This document shows positions 16,075 through 24,883 of a stretch of DNA of 32,024 nucleotides, piece by piece. A program made the position numbers and the translations under genes. The stretch is from NCBI GenBank assembly GCA_035656635.1, contig DASRSD010000093.1:1-32024 (forward strand), in the 5' to 3' direction. Under the pieces are notes generated by a model, which did not search any database, was not told the origin of the DNA, and saw nothing but the letters and a program-made list of their open reading frames with translations. The DNA is from Pirellulales bacterium. Lineage in GTDB: Bacteria > Planctomycetota > Planctomycetia > Pirellulales > JADZDJ01. Each line of letters starts with the position of its first letter. Position 1 is the first letter of the stretch.

Positions 16075-16629
16075 ATGCTTAGCATGAGCATTGTTGAATG
16101 GAATTCCGAATCAGCACGTGGGCTGAACGGCAATGGAAAGCCTGCGCCTCAAAGCGCCAACAAACTCACTCAACGCCCACTGCATCGACTCTCGTCGGTT
16201 CGACGGCAACAAGGGCTTTCGCAAAGAAACATCGCCAGACGGCTGAATATCGACATTTCTGTCGCGCGTCTGCAGGAAGAAGAAACCAGCGATCTGCCAC
16301 TCAGCCTTTTATATGAGTGGCAAAAAATTCTGGAAGTGCCCATCGCGGAACTGCTAGTCGATTCCGACGCGCCCTTGTCACCTCCGGTAATGGAACGCGC
16401 CCGAATGATCAAGGTGATGAAAACGGTAGCCGCCATTGTAGAAAAAGCGACTACGCCTTCGATGAAGCGCTTAGTGCAAATGTTGTGTGATCAACTGCTG
16501 GAGATTATGCCTGAGCTTGCCAACGTAGCTCCCTGGCATACGATCGGCCAACGGCGCACCTTGGATGAATATGGTCGTGTGGTGGAACGGCAATTGCCCG
16601 ACGATATGTTCCGTCGCCACATCAAGTGA
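16075..16629 (+). CDS. XRE-type helix-turn-helix regulator
   Basis: The frame is open from 15931, but the first 48 codons read as unpatterned sequence. The ATG at 16075, preceded closely by AGGAG (16067-16071), or the ATG at 16084, are better starts. The resulting protein of about 184 residues has a helix-turn-helix segment near residues 45-75: VRRQQGLSQRNIARRLNIDI, matching the Q-G-L-S-x-x-x-[IV]-A-x-x-L pattern of Cro/XRE domains, followed by VARLQEEE and LLYEWQKILEVPIAELL. The C-terminal 90 residues are helical (MERARMIKVMKTVAAIVEKA) and end in a charged tail. It is probably a cytoplasmic transcription factor. Targets are unknown; the long structured upstream region may be its control region. 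Confidence 0.72.
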   Translation: MLSMSIVEWNSESARGLNGNGKPAPQSANKLTQRPLHRLSSVRRQQGLSQRNIARRLNIDISVARLQEEETSDLPLSLLYEWQKILEVPIAELLVDSDAPLSPPVMERARMIKVMKTVAAIVEKATTPSMKRLVQMLCDQLLEIMPELANVAPWHTIGQRRTLDEYGRVVERQLPDDMFRRHIK

Positions 16630-17030
16630 GTCATTGAAACTCAAGCGCGCACTATCACCAGAAGCAAAATTTCTGCTAACGCTCTAAGACAAGGGCATTT
16701 CTCGGGGTTTTATTAATAACGTTGGTTCTGGTGCTGATGATCGGCATAGTCGCCCGGCTCACCCTGGGCGAGTAGCACTCAAGCACATGTTTTATGCGCA
16801 ATGTGGGGCTGCCTTGGACATCGATCTTGTGCCAGCCGACTTCTGTGAACGTACCCACCACTAGGTACTGCTCGCGCAATGTGTTAGAATGGATCGTTGG
16901 GCTGTCTTTGATCGCAGTTCCACCTTCCTTTTGGGAATGCATTCCGCGCGATCACCGGCATTCGACGGCGCTGGTAGTATTCATTCGAGTTCGACAAACC
17001 TGCCGTTTTCCGGCTTGAGCGGTTCGTTCG
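16630..17030. other. Intergenic region without a supported gene
   Basis: About 400 bases between the XRE-type gene and the PIN/TRAM gene. Several short frames cross it on both strands, but none has a ribosome binding site or family-like sequence. A TAGAAT hexamer at 16885-16890 could be a -10 element for the downstream gene, but there is no matching -35, so I do not call a promoter. Confidence 0.4.
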
Positions 17031-18098
17031 ATGCCTACAATTGCCATCATCATCTTGCGCTGCCTGCTCCTCATGGTTTCGGCCGGACTGGGCGTTGGGC
17101 TAATTAACTCGCCGCTGCTGCCCAAAGAGCCGACTTGGATTCCCTGGGGCGTCTTTATCGGTTGTTTGGCATTGGCGGGAATCGTCATCGGCCTTGATGT
17201 GCTCGTGCGTCGAAAGCGAATCGAGACCATGTCAGCCGTCTATTTTGGATTACTCGTCGGCGTATTACTCACCTATGTAGTGCGCTTGGCATTGACGCCA
17301 CTGCTACCCGACCCCGCAACGCTTTCCAGCCACGACGCACAACGCGCTCAACAAATTATGTATTGGGTGCTTGTGGGCCTGGGCGCAATCATCTGCTATA
17401 CGTGCATTTCCTTGCTCATTCAAACCAAGGATGATTTTAGATTCATCATTCCCTATGTTGAGTTTTCCAAAGAAATCAAAGGCCGCCGACCGTGCATTTT
17501 AGATACTAGCGTTGTGATTGATGGCCGGATTGCCGACGTGGTGGATACCGAAATCTTCGACACCCAATTGGTAATGCCCCGGTTCGCAATTGGCGAGCTA
17601 CAAGGCATCGCAGATAGTTCCGACAAACTTCGGCGCAGCCGCGGCCGGCGCGGGCTCGATATTTTGAATAAGTTGCGCTCGAATCCCAAAGTCGATTTGC
17701 TGATTTTCGACCGTGATTTGGCCGAATTCAACGGACAACCCGTCGATATGAAATTGGTTCTACTGGCTAAACATCTGAACGGAAAGATTATCACCAATGA
17801 CTATAATTTGAACAAAGTTGCCAAGTTGCAGGGCGTAGGAGTGATCAATCTCAACGATTTGTCCAATTCGCTCAAACCCGTATATTTGCCAGGTGAATCG
17901 ACCGAAGTGCGAATTGTAAAGCCCGGCGAAGAAGCCGGACAAGGCATTGGTTATTTAGACGACGGCACCATGGTTGTCGTCGAAGGAGGTCGTGAGCACG
18001 TAAACCAGATGGCACGGGTAGCCGTTACCAGTGTGCTGCAAACCAGCGCCGGCCGGATGGTGTTTGGACGATACGATGGACCGGGCCCAGGAGCATAA
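17031..18098 (+). CDS. Membrane-anchored PIN/TRAM-domain protein (YacL type)
   Basis: The 355-residue protein has four hydrophobic helices within residues 1-130, then a PIN nuclease domain beginning CILDTSVVIDGRIADV and a C-terminal TRAM domain (about 285-345). The acidic residues expected to bind metal are visible: D158 in LDTS, E189 in IGELQ, D239 in PVDMKL and D257 in TNDYNL. The order membrane region, PIN, TRAM is the layout of YacL of Firmicutes and many other bacteria. PIN domains are usually RNases and TRAM domains bind RNA, so a membrane-bound RNA-processing enzyme is plausible; the cellular role of YacL-type proteins is poorly known. The ATG start lies directly before the first helix. 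A gap of about 690 bases to pheT follows. Confidence 0.88.
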   Translation: MPTIAIIILRCLLLMVSAGLGVGLINSPLLPKEPTWIPWGVFIGCLALAGIVIGLDVLVRRKRIETMSAVYFGLLVGVLLTYVVRLALTPLLPDPATLSSHDAQRAQQIMYWVLVGLGAIICYTCISLLIQTKDDFRFIIPYVEFSKEIKGRRPCILDTSVVIDGRIADVVDTEIFDTQLVMPRFAIGELQGIADSSDKLRRSRGRRGLDILNKLRSNPKVDLLIFDRDLAEFNGQPVDMKLVLLAKHLNGKIITNDYNLNKVAKLQGVGVINLNDLSNSLKPVYLPGESTEVRIVKPGEEAGQGIGYLDDGTMVVVEGGREHVNQMARVAVTSVLQTSAGRMVFGRYDGPGPGA

Positions 18099-18173
18099 TT
18101 TCAAGCTCTCTGCGAATCGTGGATGTATCGCCGCTCTCGAATCCAGCGGTACGTTCTAATCGAATCCACGCAG

Positions 18174-18386
18174 CTATGCTGCCCGGCGCTGATCTTCCTG
18201 TTCCGGGTAAGACACAGTCTGATTGGCCTTCGCAGTTCTAGCATCGCTCATTTGCAGTGGATGGCGACGCTTGCGCCAGCGGCTAAAAAGATCGTAAGTC
18301 AACAAACATGCTATTCCTACGAGTCCATGCTGCAAGGTCGAAGGACCTTCGCCCGCCAACAACCATTGAAAAATCTGGCACGCCAT
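18174..18386 (-). CDS. Possible small membrane protein (70 residues)
   Basis: On the minus strand an ATG at 18386 follows GGAG with a spacer of about 8 bases. It opens a frame starting MACQIFQWLLAGEGPSTLQ, continuing with one hydrophobic helix (HGLVGIACLLTYDLFSRW), a basic stretch (RKRRHP) and a polar tail. The layout, one helix followed by positive charge, is that of a small inner-membrane protein with the C-terminus in the cytoplasm. I recognise no family, and the frame is open for 57 codons further upstream, so chance is possible. It lies in an otherwise empty gap of 690 bases between the PIN/TRAM gene and pheT and reads opposite to both. Confidence 0.4.
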   Translation of the reverse strand: MACQIFQWLLAGEGPSTLQHGLVGIACLLTYDLFSRWRKRRHPLQMSDARTAKANQTVSYPEQEDQRRAA

Positions 18387-18784
18387 TGCTGATTCTCCAT
18401 GTCCAGTTTTCAGAATACGCAATGCGGAACAATATCCTTGGGAAACCGTTCCGCTTGATGTTGATGAGCAAAGTCTGACAGGCCGAGAGAAAGCCTGGAA
18501 ATTGTAGCGATCCGCTACGCTGGCTTCTACATCATTTTCGGCTGATTTGCTGGCCATTTACAATATTTCCAAGGAGATGCTGGACAAAGTTACTATTGAC
18601 CGATTGAACACCGAACAGGTCGCGGACTTCAGCCGCCAACGGGAAGCACCAACCCAGCATGCATGCTGCTAGTGAAAGGCGGCGAAACGAGCAATCATTC
18701 CCCGGCTTTAAGCTTGAACATTTATTGACTACACTGGCCCGGTTCAATTGCCTCCGTAAGCTTTCTTAATCGTTCGGCCCGCTC
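18387..18784. other. Region upstream of pheT, no supported gene
   Basis: About 400 bases precede pheT. Short minus-strand frames here start only at TTG or lack ribosome binding sites. I looked for pheS upstream of pheT and for a T-box or leader-peptide attenuator with a run of Phe codons and did not find either. Confidence 0.4.
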
Positions 18785-20800
18785 ATGATTGTTTCCTGGA
18801 ACTGGCTCAAACAATACGTCTCGCTGTCGATGCCTCCAGAGGAATTCGAGCGGCGTTTGATGCTGGCCGGCTTGAACCATGAAAATACAAAATCCGTAGC
18901 GGACGATTTGGCGATTGACCTGGAAGTTACCAGCAACCGGCCGGACTGTTTGGGGCATCTTGGAATTGCCCGGGAAGCGGCTGCGATTTTCGGCGTGCCG
19001 CTCACGATTCCTAATCCTCAGCCGCCACAAGGAAAAACCTCTGTTGCAGAATTCACTAAAGTAACGTTGCAATGCCCGAACTTGTGCAACCGTTACACGG
19101 CCCGTCTCCTCCGCGGTGTCAAAGTGCAAGCCAGCCCGAAATCGATCACGGATCGGCTAAGCACGCTGGGCATTGCGGCCATTAATAATGTCGTCGACAT
19201 CACGAATTATGTGTTGATGGAGTGCGGCCAGCCCTTGCATGCGTTCAATTTTCAAAAGCTCGACGGCCGTGAAATTATTGTGCGGGAAGCTCGCAAGGGG
19301 GAACGGCTGGAAGCGATCAATCACAAAACCTATGAGCTGGAGCCCGGCATGTGTGTCATTGCGGATCGCAGCCGAGCCGTGGCCTTGGGCGGCGTGATGG
19401 GGGGCGCCAACACAGAAGTCACATCGTCTACGACTGACGTACTAATCGAAGCCGCGGAATTCGATCCGCTTTGTATTCGCAACACGGCCCGAAAGTTAGC
19501 CCTGCACAGCGACTCATCGTATCGCTTTGAACGCGGGATAGATTCAGAAGGAATCGAATGGGCTAGCCGACGGTGCTGCGAACTGATTCTACAAATTGCG
19601 GGCGGTGAATTGGCCGCCGGCATCATTGATGTCGGCAGCAAACCGTCGCCGCGCGAGCTAATTGTGTTGCGATATGCACAGCTTAAGCGGATTTTAGGAA
19701 TTGAGATCGATCGGCAAAGGGTCGAACAAATTCTTCAAAGCTTGAATGTCAACTCGTTGGGTTCAACTGAAAAAGAAGGCAAATTTATCCCGCCGAGTTG
19801 GCGTCGGGATTTGACTCGCGAAATTGATTTGGTCGAAGAAGTAGCCCGCATTCATGGTTACGATGCCATTCCGGAAGATGTGAACGTGCCCATGGCTGCC
19901 AGCCAAAAGACCCCGCGCGATCGGGTGCTGGCCAAAGTGCGGGAAACATTAATCTCGGCCGGAATCGACGAAGCCATGACGCTTAGCGTGGTCAGCGAAG
20001 CAGCTTCCGAAGCATTTAGTCCGTGGACTCAACTGCCGGCGCTCGTTTCGTCGACTCATATATTACGACGAGCTGACCGGTTGCGGCGGAGTTTAATTCC
20101 CAGTTTGCTGGAAGCGCGGCGGAATAACGAGGCACTGGCGAATCCGAGCGTCGAATTGTTAGAAATTGCCCGAGTATATCTGTCCCAAGCCGGTGCATTG
20201 CCCGACGAACCGTTAATGTTGGGCATCACAAGCGGGGCCGATTTCTTCAGCGTAAAGGGAGTTCTGGAGCGAATTATTTCGCGGCTGAATCCTGAAGTGT
20301 CCTTGGAAGTTGCTGATTACACTCACGAATTGTTCCGCCCGAGCAGGGCTGTGGAATTGCGTCTGGCCGGCAAGCGAGTTGGATATCTCGGTGAAGTAAG
20401 TTCAGCGGGCTTGAAAATGTTCGAGTTGCATGGTTCGACCACGGTGGGAGAAATAAAAATTGCTGAATTAGAAGCGATTGCTAACCTGGTGCCACAAGCA
20501 ACGCAGCTTTCAACCTACCCGGCAGTAACCCGTGACCTGAATTTAGTCGTTGACGATTACGTTCGTTGGGCGGATATGCTGGCAACCATACGCAGCGCTG
20601 CGAGAAGCGCATTAGAAACGGTCGAATACCGGGACACCTACCGCGATCCACAACGATTGGGGCCTGGCAAGAAAAGCCAGTTGCTTACCATCACCTTACG
20701 CCGGCAAGATGGAACATTGACGAATACGGAAGCTGACTCCGTGCGTGATGAAATTGTGGCTGCCTGCGCTTCTACACATGGTGCTTCGCTGCGGGCATGA
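18785..20800 (+). CDS. pheT: Phenylalanine-tRNA ligase beta chain, short form lacking the OB-fold domain
   Basis: PheT forms the alpha2-beta2 enzyme that charges tRNA-Phe. The order of parts is N-terminal piece MIVSWNWLKQYVSL to AGLNHE, then directly IDLEVTSNRPDCLGHLGIARE; the B3/B4 editing domain (IAAINNVVDITNYVLMECGQ, then PLHAF); the B5 domain ending PSWRRDLTREIDLVEEVARI; the catalytic-like core; and the C-terminal anticodon-binding FDX-ACB domain (STYPAVTRDLNLVVDD). Standard bacterial PheT has about 790-800 residues with an EMAP/OB-fold tRNA-binding domain inserted after residue 40. This protein has 671 and lacks that domain precisely, without disturbing the flanks, so it is a natural short form rather than a broken gene. 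No pheS is adjacent, unlike the usual pheST operon. Confidence 0.95.
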   Translation: MIVSWNWLKQYVSLSMPPEEFERRLMLAGLNHENTKSVADDLAIDLEVTSNRPDCLGHLGIAREAAAIFGVPLTIPNPQPPQGKTSVAEFTKVTLQCPNLCNRYTARLLRGVKVQASPKSITDRLSTLGIAAINNVVDITNYVLMECGQPLHAFNFQKLDGREIIVREARKGERLEAINHKTYELEPGMCVIADRSRAVALGGVMGGANTEVTSSTTDVLIEAAEFDPLCIRNTARKLALHSDSSYRFERGIDSEGIEWASRRCCELILQIAGGELAAGIIDVGSKPSPRELIVLRYAQLKRILGIEIDRQRVEQILQSLNVNSLGSTEKEGKFIPPSWRRDLTREIDLVEEVARIHGYDAIPEDVNVPMAASQKTPRDRVLAKVRETLISAGIDEAMTLSVVSEAASEAFSPWTQLPALVSSTHILRRADRLRRSLIPSLLEARRNNEALANPSVELLEIARVYLSQAGALPDEPLMLGITSGADFFSVKGVLERIISRLNPEVSLEVADYTHELFRPSRAVELRLAGKRVGYLGEVSSAGLKMFELHGSTTVGEIKIAELEAIANLVPQATQLSTYPAVTRDLNLVVDDYVRWADMLATIRSAARSALETVEYRDTYRDPQRLGPGKKSQLLTITLRRQDGTLTNTEADSVRDEIVAACASTHGASLRA

Positions 20801-20832
20801 AGCAATGGCGAGCGAGCCAATCTAACAGTCAC

Positions 20833-21798
20833 TCATTGCACTGGGGGCAATGCACGCAAATCGTTATTCAGCGGCGGAACGTTTTGCGGTGTCTGTGCGA
20901 TGTTTGGGAAAGCCGCTTGAGTCGGAATGCGATTTGAGGCAGGCGGTACGGGTGCAATCCCGTAGGAGCCATACTTTGGAGATTGCACGCTGGCCATCCG
21001 CAGCTGCTGATTGGTTGAAGCCTCATAGACGGGAGTTGCCGGAGCAGGATTGGCTGCGATTCGGGCGGCAATTTGCTGGCTCCATTGTCGTGCTTCCGCA
21101 AACGCTGGGTCCAATTCCACAGCGTGTTGGAAATGCGCTTGAGCTAAGCCAATTTGACCCCGCTGCTCCAGCAATATGGCCAGATCATAGTTGGCAATCG
21201 CTTCGTTATTCACCGCCTTAAGTTGTGCCAACGCTTCATCCGGCTTGTTCTGATCGACCAACAGGGTAGCCAAATTATTTCGATACAATGCCTTTTCCGG
21301 CTGTAATTGTACGGCCTTCATTAGATTGGTTTGCGCTTCGGCGGCCATTCCACGGCGCGCTACACACAGACCCAAATCGTTGTATGCGGCGGCTTCCTTA
21401 GGATTCGCCTTAATAGCCCGCTCGTAAAGCTTTGTCGCTTCGGCCAGCTTAATTTGGTGATCCATCAAATGCGCGTACGAGAGCAGGGCCGGCACATAGT
21501 TGGGAGATTCTTTGAGTGCCTTTTCGTATTGCGCTTCGGCGCCGGAAAAATCGCTGCGCGATTCGCACAGTCGGGCAGTGGCAACGTACAAATCCGGAGT
21601 GGCCTTCTCTTTCTTGGCAAACAGACCGCCGCTCGTTGTTGTTGAAGCCGTGGCTGAATCAGTGCTAAATGTAGACGTAGCGGCCGATTTTTTCGGCGAC
21701 ATCCAACTAAGAGATGGACTGCTAAACCAGCCGGTGCAACCACTCAGTGATACAGCGAAGCAAGCAAGCAGGCAGATGAATTGCGAGATTGAACTCAC
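20833..21798 (-). CDS. tadD: TPR lipoprotein in the TadD position
   Basis: I choose the GTG at 21798, which follows GAGGTG closely and opens a lipoprotein signal peptide: SSISQFICLLACFAVSLSGC, with lipobox LSGC at the 20-residue range. Longer in-frame starts upstream would bury it. A Ser/Thr/Ala-rich linker follows, then four or five tetratricopeptide repeats, for example YEKALKESPNYVPALLSYAHL, YERAIKANPKEAAAYNDLGL and FQHAVELDPAFAEARQW, and a Pro/Asn-rich tail. In Tad loci TadD is a TPR lipoprotein thought to assist secretin assembly. Position as last gene of the cluster and the lipoprotein/TPR layout fit TadD, but TPRs diverge quickly and the name rests on context. It converges on pheT with 32 bases between stops. 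Confidence 0.78.
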   Translation of the reverse strand: MSSISQFICLLACFAVSLSGCTGWFSSPSLSWMSPKKSAATSTFSTDSATASTTTSGGLFAKKEKATPDLYVATARLCESRSDFSGAEAQYEKALKESPNYVPALLSYAHLMDHQIKLAEATKLYERAIKANPKEAAAYNDLGLCVARRGMAAEAQTNLMKAVQLQPEKALYRNNLATLLVDQNKPDEALAQLKAVNNEAIANYDLAILLEQRGQIGLAQAHFQHAVELDPAFAEARQWSQQIAARIAANPAPATPVYEASTNQQLRMASVQSPKYGSYGIAPVPPASNRIPTQAAFPNIAQTPQNVPPLNNDLRALPPVQ

Positions 21799-21960
21799 GG
21801 TGCACCTCGCGGTATCATTTGCACAATCATGGCAGCTTCGATCGATGCTAGCAAAGCGATGGCACATAGGCAGTCTCGTAGGTATCCATCGACGTGGGCT
21901 CGGAATCCGCATAAGCAGAACTTGCCAACGGTAACGCTTTTAACGGGGAGGAGCGATGGC

Positions 21961-22548
21961 CTATGGGCTGCCGCCGCCCGATGAATCATCGTCTTGCTGG
22001 AATGCCTTCACCTGCGGCTTTGGAATGCTGGTCATGAAGCCGTTGTACCAAGTGTTGACGCCAGCAACGTTCTCGGCAGGCGTGGTAGCAGGTTCCAAGT
22101 TACTTACCAACACGGGCGGCATGGGGCCAGGGCCCACCATTTGAGCCGTGGCTGCTTGCGCTGTCGCCAACCGCTTAGCAGTCACATCTTCGGTCCAACC
22201 CTGGGCAACAAACACGCTCCGGAACGCAACCGGGTTGCGGGTTAAAATTTCGTGCACTTTCAATTGGCCCGCTGGTGATAGCTTCGTGTTACCGGACTCA
22301 AAGTGGGCATCGCCCAATAAATCTTGTGTTTCCCATCCCTTGGCCACTTGGGCATCGACAACATTCCATACGCTAGCAGTGTCTACATCGACAAACGGCT
22401 TGGTCCACGCATTATTACGGTGCCAATCGACCCAAAAATTATGCCACGGGCTGTTGGGCTGATAACCATTCGAAACATCGCCAGCCAGCCCCGGGGTTGT
22501 CACACCAAATAATAAGGCAACCGTAATGGCAATCAGTGGACGGAGCAT
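21961..22548 (-). CDS. Secreted Tad-locus protein with a weak OmpA-like region
   Basis: The N-terminus (MLRPLIAITVALLFGVTTPG, then LAGDVS) is a signal peptide, and the ATG has the strong ribosome binding site AGGAGG eight bases upstream. Residues 35-60 are rich in Trp, His and Asn (SPWHNFWVDWHRNNAW). Residues about 80-135 (LLGDAHFESGNTKLSPAGQL, KVHEIL, then QGWTEDVTAKRLATAQAATA) follow the strand-helix-strand-helix spacing of an OmpA C-terminal peptidoglycan-binding domain, but the signature residues are mostly replaced, so binding is doubtful. The tail is acidic and Gly/Ser-rich. The gene sits between tadC and the TPR lipoprotein gene, where other Tad loci often have accessory envelope genes. 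Function unknown; a role in anchoring the Tad machine in the periplasm is inference. Confidence 0.72.
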   Translation of the reverse strand: MLRPLIAITVALLFGVTTPGLAGDVSNGYQPNSPWHNFWVDWHRNNAWTKPFVDVDTASVWNVVDAQVAKGWETQDLLGDAHFESGNTKLSPAGQLKVHEILTRNPVAFRSVFVAQGWTEDVTAKRLATAQAATAQMVGPGPMPPVLVSNLEPATTPAENVAGVNTWYNGFMTSIPKPQVKAFQQDDDSSGGGSP

Positions 22549-22556
22549 GATGGCAT

Positions 22557-22562
22557 CCTCCT
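22557..22562 (-). promoter_or_regulatory. Shine-Dalgarno sequence of the OmpA-like gene
   Basis: AGGAGG on the minus strand, 8 bases before the ATG at 22548. It is notable because neighbouring tadB, tadC and cpaF starts have none. Confidence 0.65.
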
Positions 22563-22753
22563 GCGTGGTTCTATCTGCGAAAAACTAGATGTGCCGACGG
22601 CGAAAACATTAGCACGGGAACATATCTTCCCTATCGGCTAGCGCGCCAGGCATACTCTGCAAGGCGCATATTAATCCGCACCACTTCATGGATCGACAGC
22701 TTTTCGCGAATCGTTAAAGCTTACAGGCATGCCGCAAGTTACGCGCGACCTGC

Positions 22754-23740
22754 TTACTTATGTCCCTGCATCACAGGGAACATTTCGCGAACCATGGTGA
22801 TAGCAGCCGGGCCGACAAGCACCACAAAAATGCCCGGGAAAATGAAGATCACCAAAGGAAAGATCAGCTTCACCGCGGTTTTGGCGGCTTTTTCTTCTGC
22901 TAGTTGGCGCCGCCGCGTGCGCATCGAATCACTTTGCACACGTAGCGCCTGAGCGACGCTGGAACCAAACTTATCCGCCTGAATTAATATGGCCGCCAGG
23001 CTGCGCACGTCATCAACCCCGGTGCGTTCCCCTAGATCGCGCAGCACGTCGTTGCGGCTTTTACCCATCTGCAAGTGAAAATTACACAGGCCGAATTCCT
23101 CGGAAATTACACGCGCGGTGCGGCGCATTTCCTCCGTAACTTTGCGCATCGCCTGATCTAATCCCAGGCCTGCCTCCACACAAACCACCAACAGATCAAG
23201 CGCATCGGGCAAGGTGAGGAAAATGCTTTGTTTGCGCCGGCGACCAATAAACCAAACAACAAGGTCCGGAAGATAGAAAAAAAACGATGCGACTATAACT
23301 GTGTAGATCAACGAATCAGTATTGGCGCCTTTGATCAGGACAATGCTGCCGCCGCCCAAAAACAAGCCGGCCATGAGCCCGGCAAACTTCAAGCCCAAGA
23401 ACGTCCCCGCCACGGCGTCGCCTCGGAAGCCAGCTTGCGAAAGTTTTTGCTTGAGCTTGCTGGTTTCAACCTCCGTTTTCGGTTGCAAGGGAGCTGAGAA
23501 AACGGGAGTCGCTTTCTCCAGCATTTTGGACATCGCGTCTTGCTTTTTGGCTCCCTTGCCAAGTTTTTCGCGGCGGCGGTTTAAAGGATTGCGCAATTCC
23601 TCCAAGCGCTCGGTGGTTCGATCTCCTTTGCCGGCAAACACGTTGAGCACCCAAAACACGATGACCGCAAACAGGCCGAAGACAGCAATCGGCACAATTC
23701 TTTCCATCGTGAGCAGTGCATTGGCAATGAGCAGAATCAT
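22754..23740 (-). CDS. tadC: TadC, inner-membrane platform protein of the Tad pilus
   Basis: The 328-residue protein has the type II secretion F (T2SSF) domain of the Tad class. After two N-terminal helices comes TLPDALDLLVVCVEAGLGLD, the hallmark LPDALDLL of TadB/C proteins, followed by EMRRTARVISEEFGLCNFHL, then DVRSLAAILIQADKFGSSVA and the C-terminal helix pair KLIFPLVIFIFPGIFVVLVG. The VCVEAGLGL and KFGSSVAQALRVQSDSMR motifs and second position after cpaF match TadC rather than TadB. TadC and TadB are thought to form the inner-membrane platform driven by the CpaF ATPase. The first ATG, at 23740, gives MILLIANALL; an alternative at 23707 would start MERIVPIAVFG, and neither has a clear ribosome binding site. 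The start lies 91 bases downstream of the tadB stop. Confidence 0.9.
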   Translation of the reverse strand: MILLIANALLTMERIVPIAVFGLFAVIVFWVLNVFAGKGDRTTERLEELRNPLNRRREKLGKGAKKQDAMSKMLEKATPVFSAPLQPKTEVETSKLKQKLSQAGFRGDAVAGTFLGLKFAGLMAGLFLGGGSIVLIKGANTDSLIYTVIVASFFFYLPDLVVWFIGRRRKQSIFLTLPDALDLLVVCVEAGLGLDQAMRKVTEEMRRTARVISEEFGLCNFHLQMGKSRNDVLRDLGERTGVDDVRSLAAILIQADKFGSSVAQALRVQSDSMRTRRRQLAEEKAAKTAVKLIFPLVIFIFPGIFVVLVGPAAITMVREMFPVMQGHK

Positions 23741-23831
23741 GATAGCTACGCAAATTTAAATGGTTGAGTTAATTCTGTAGCAGTGCGTTGGAGTGCGCCG
23801 GTGTTTCGTTTTCGCCAGAGAATTGTCGCCG

Positions 23832-24797
23832 CTAAACTTTGATATTCACAATTTTTCGGATGACTAAAGCGCCCAAAATTTGCATCACAACCCCGCCGGC
23901 CAACATCTTTTTGCCGATGGGGTCAGTGAACAGCACGGTCACATAATCGGGGTTCAGGTAGTAGACGGTCGCAAACAGCACGGGCGGCAGCGCCAACAAC
24001 ACAATTCCAGATAAACGACCTTCGCCGGTTAGCGCCTGCACTTGTCCCCAAATGCGGAAACGTTCGCGAACCAGACTGCCAATTTTATCGAGGATCTCGG
24101 CCAAATCGCCGCCGGTCTGACGTTGCAACACCAGGGCTGTGCAAAAGAATTTCAAATCCAGGTTCGGAACGCGATTGGTCAGGTTCTTCAGTGCTTCGTC
24201 GAGCGAAATGCCCAAATTTTGTTCTTCGTAACAGCGCTGAAATTCGATGCCAATCGGCGCTTTCATTTCTCCCGCCACCAAATTGAAGCCCGCGCTCAAA
24301 CTGTGTCCCGCGCGCAGCGCCCTGGCGATGAGCTCTAAAGCATCGGGGAGCTGCTTTCCAAAGGCGCGCAATCGGCGGCGGCGGCGGAACAACAACCAAA
24401 ATAATGGCAACAAACCAGCCAGCACGAAAAAGACCGGAATGAATGCGGGATTCAGGCCCGTGGCAACCGCCGCGACCGACCCGGAAACACCCATCACCCC
24501 GCTAATGATGCAGAACTTGGAGGGCGTCAGCGACGTGTCGGCCTGCACAAACAACAAACTGATTTGGCGGAAGCTCCCCAGAAATTCAGCAAAGGCCCCT
24601 TGTTTAAAGGATAACGGTTGGCTGAGCACACCCGCATCTTGCAGAATATTTTTAGCTCCACCGGCTTTATTCGCAGTCAGCAAAGCTAAACGATCTTCGT
24701 TGCGGCTCGATTGGTCACTGCGCAGTAGCAACGCCACGCCGCCGACAAGTGCGGCGACGGCAAAAAATGCAGCAATCGAAATCAGCAGAGGGGACAT
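23832..24797 (-). CDS. tadB: TadB, inner-membrane platform protein of the Tad pilus
   Basis: The protein of 321 residues starts with a membrane helix (LLISIAAFFAVAALVGGVAL), then a cytoplasmic stretch, two helices around residue 110, and the T2SSF domain: KQLPDALELIARALRAGHSL with the S-L-S-A-G-F motif that follows, GIEFQRCYEEQNLGISLDEA, FCTALVLQRQTGGDLAEILD, and a final helix pair. The GGDLAEILD motif and the QVQALTGEGRLSG segment are typical of TadB. Together with TadC it should form the core around which the CpaF hexamer turns. It follows cpaF by 86 bases on the same strand. Confidence 0.9.
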   Translation of the reverse strand: MSPLLISIAAFFAVAALVGGVALLLRSDQSSRNEDRLALLTANKAGGAKNILQDAGVLSQPLSFKQGAFAEFLGSFRQISLLFVQADTSLTPSKFCIISGVMGVSGSVAAVATGLNPAFIPVFFVLAGLLPLFWLLFRRRRRLRAFGKQLPDALELIARALRAGHSLSAGFNLVAGEMKAPIGIEFQRCYEEQNLGISLDEALKNLTNRVPNLDLKFFCTALVLQRQTGGDLAEILDKIGSLVRERFRIWGQVQALTGEGRLSGIVLLALPPVLFATVYYLNPDYVTVLFTDPIGKKMLAGGVVMQILGALVIRKIVNIKV

Positions 24798-24883
24798 AAG
24801 ACGCTAAAACCACAGGCGATTGAATGTTTTTTGTTCGACCAGCCGACCACTCCCGGGCGACAGCCTAAAATTCACCTTAAAAC

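Noticed and set aside
16676-16942. Minus-strand open frame of 88 codons between the XRE-type and PIN/TRAM genes
   Set aside because: It starts with ATG but has no ribosome binding site, shows no recognisable family pattern, and overlaps the likely upstream control region of the PIN/TRAM gene.
18532-18747. Minus-strand frame of 71 codons with a signal-peptide-like stretch upstream of pheT
   Set aside because: The only start for the full frame is TTG without a ribosome binding site, and the hydrophobic part is short and interrupted.
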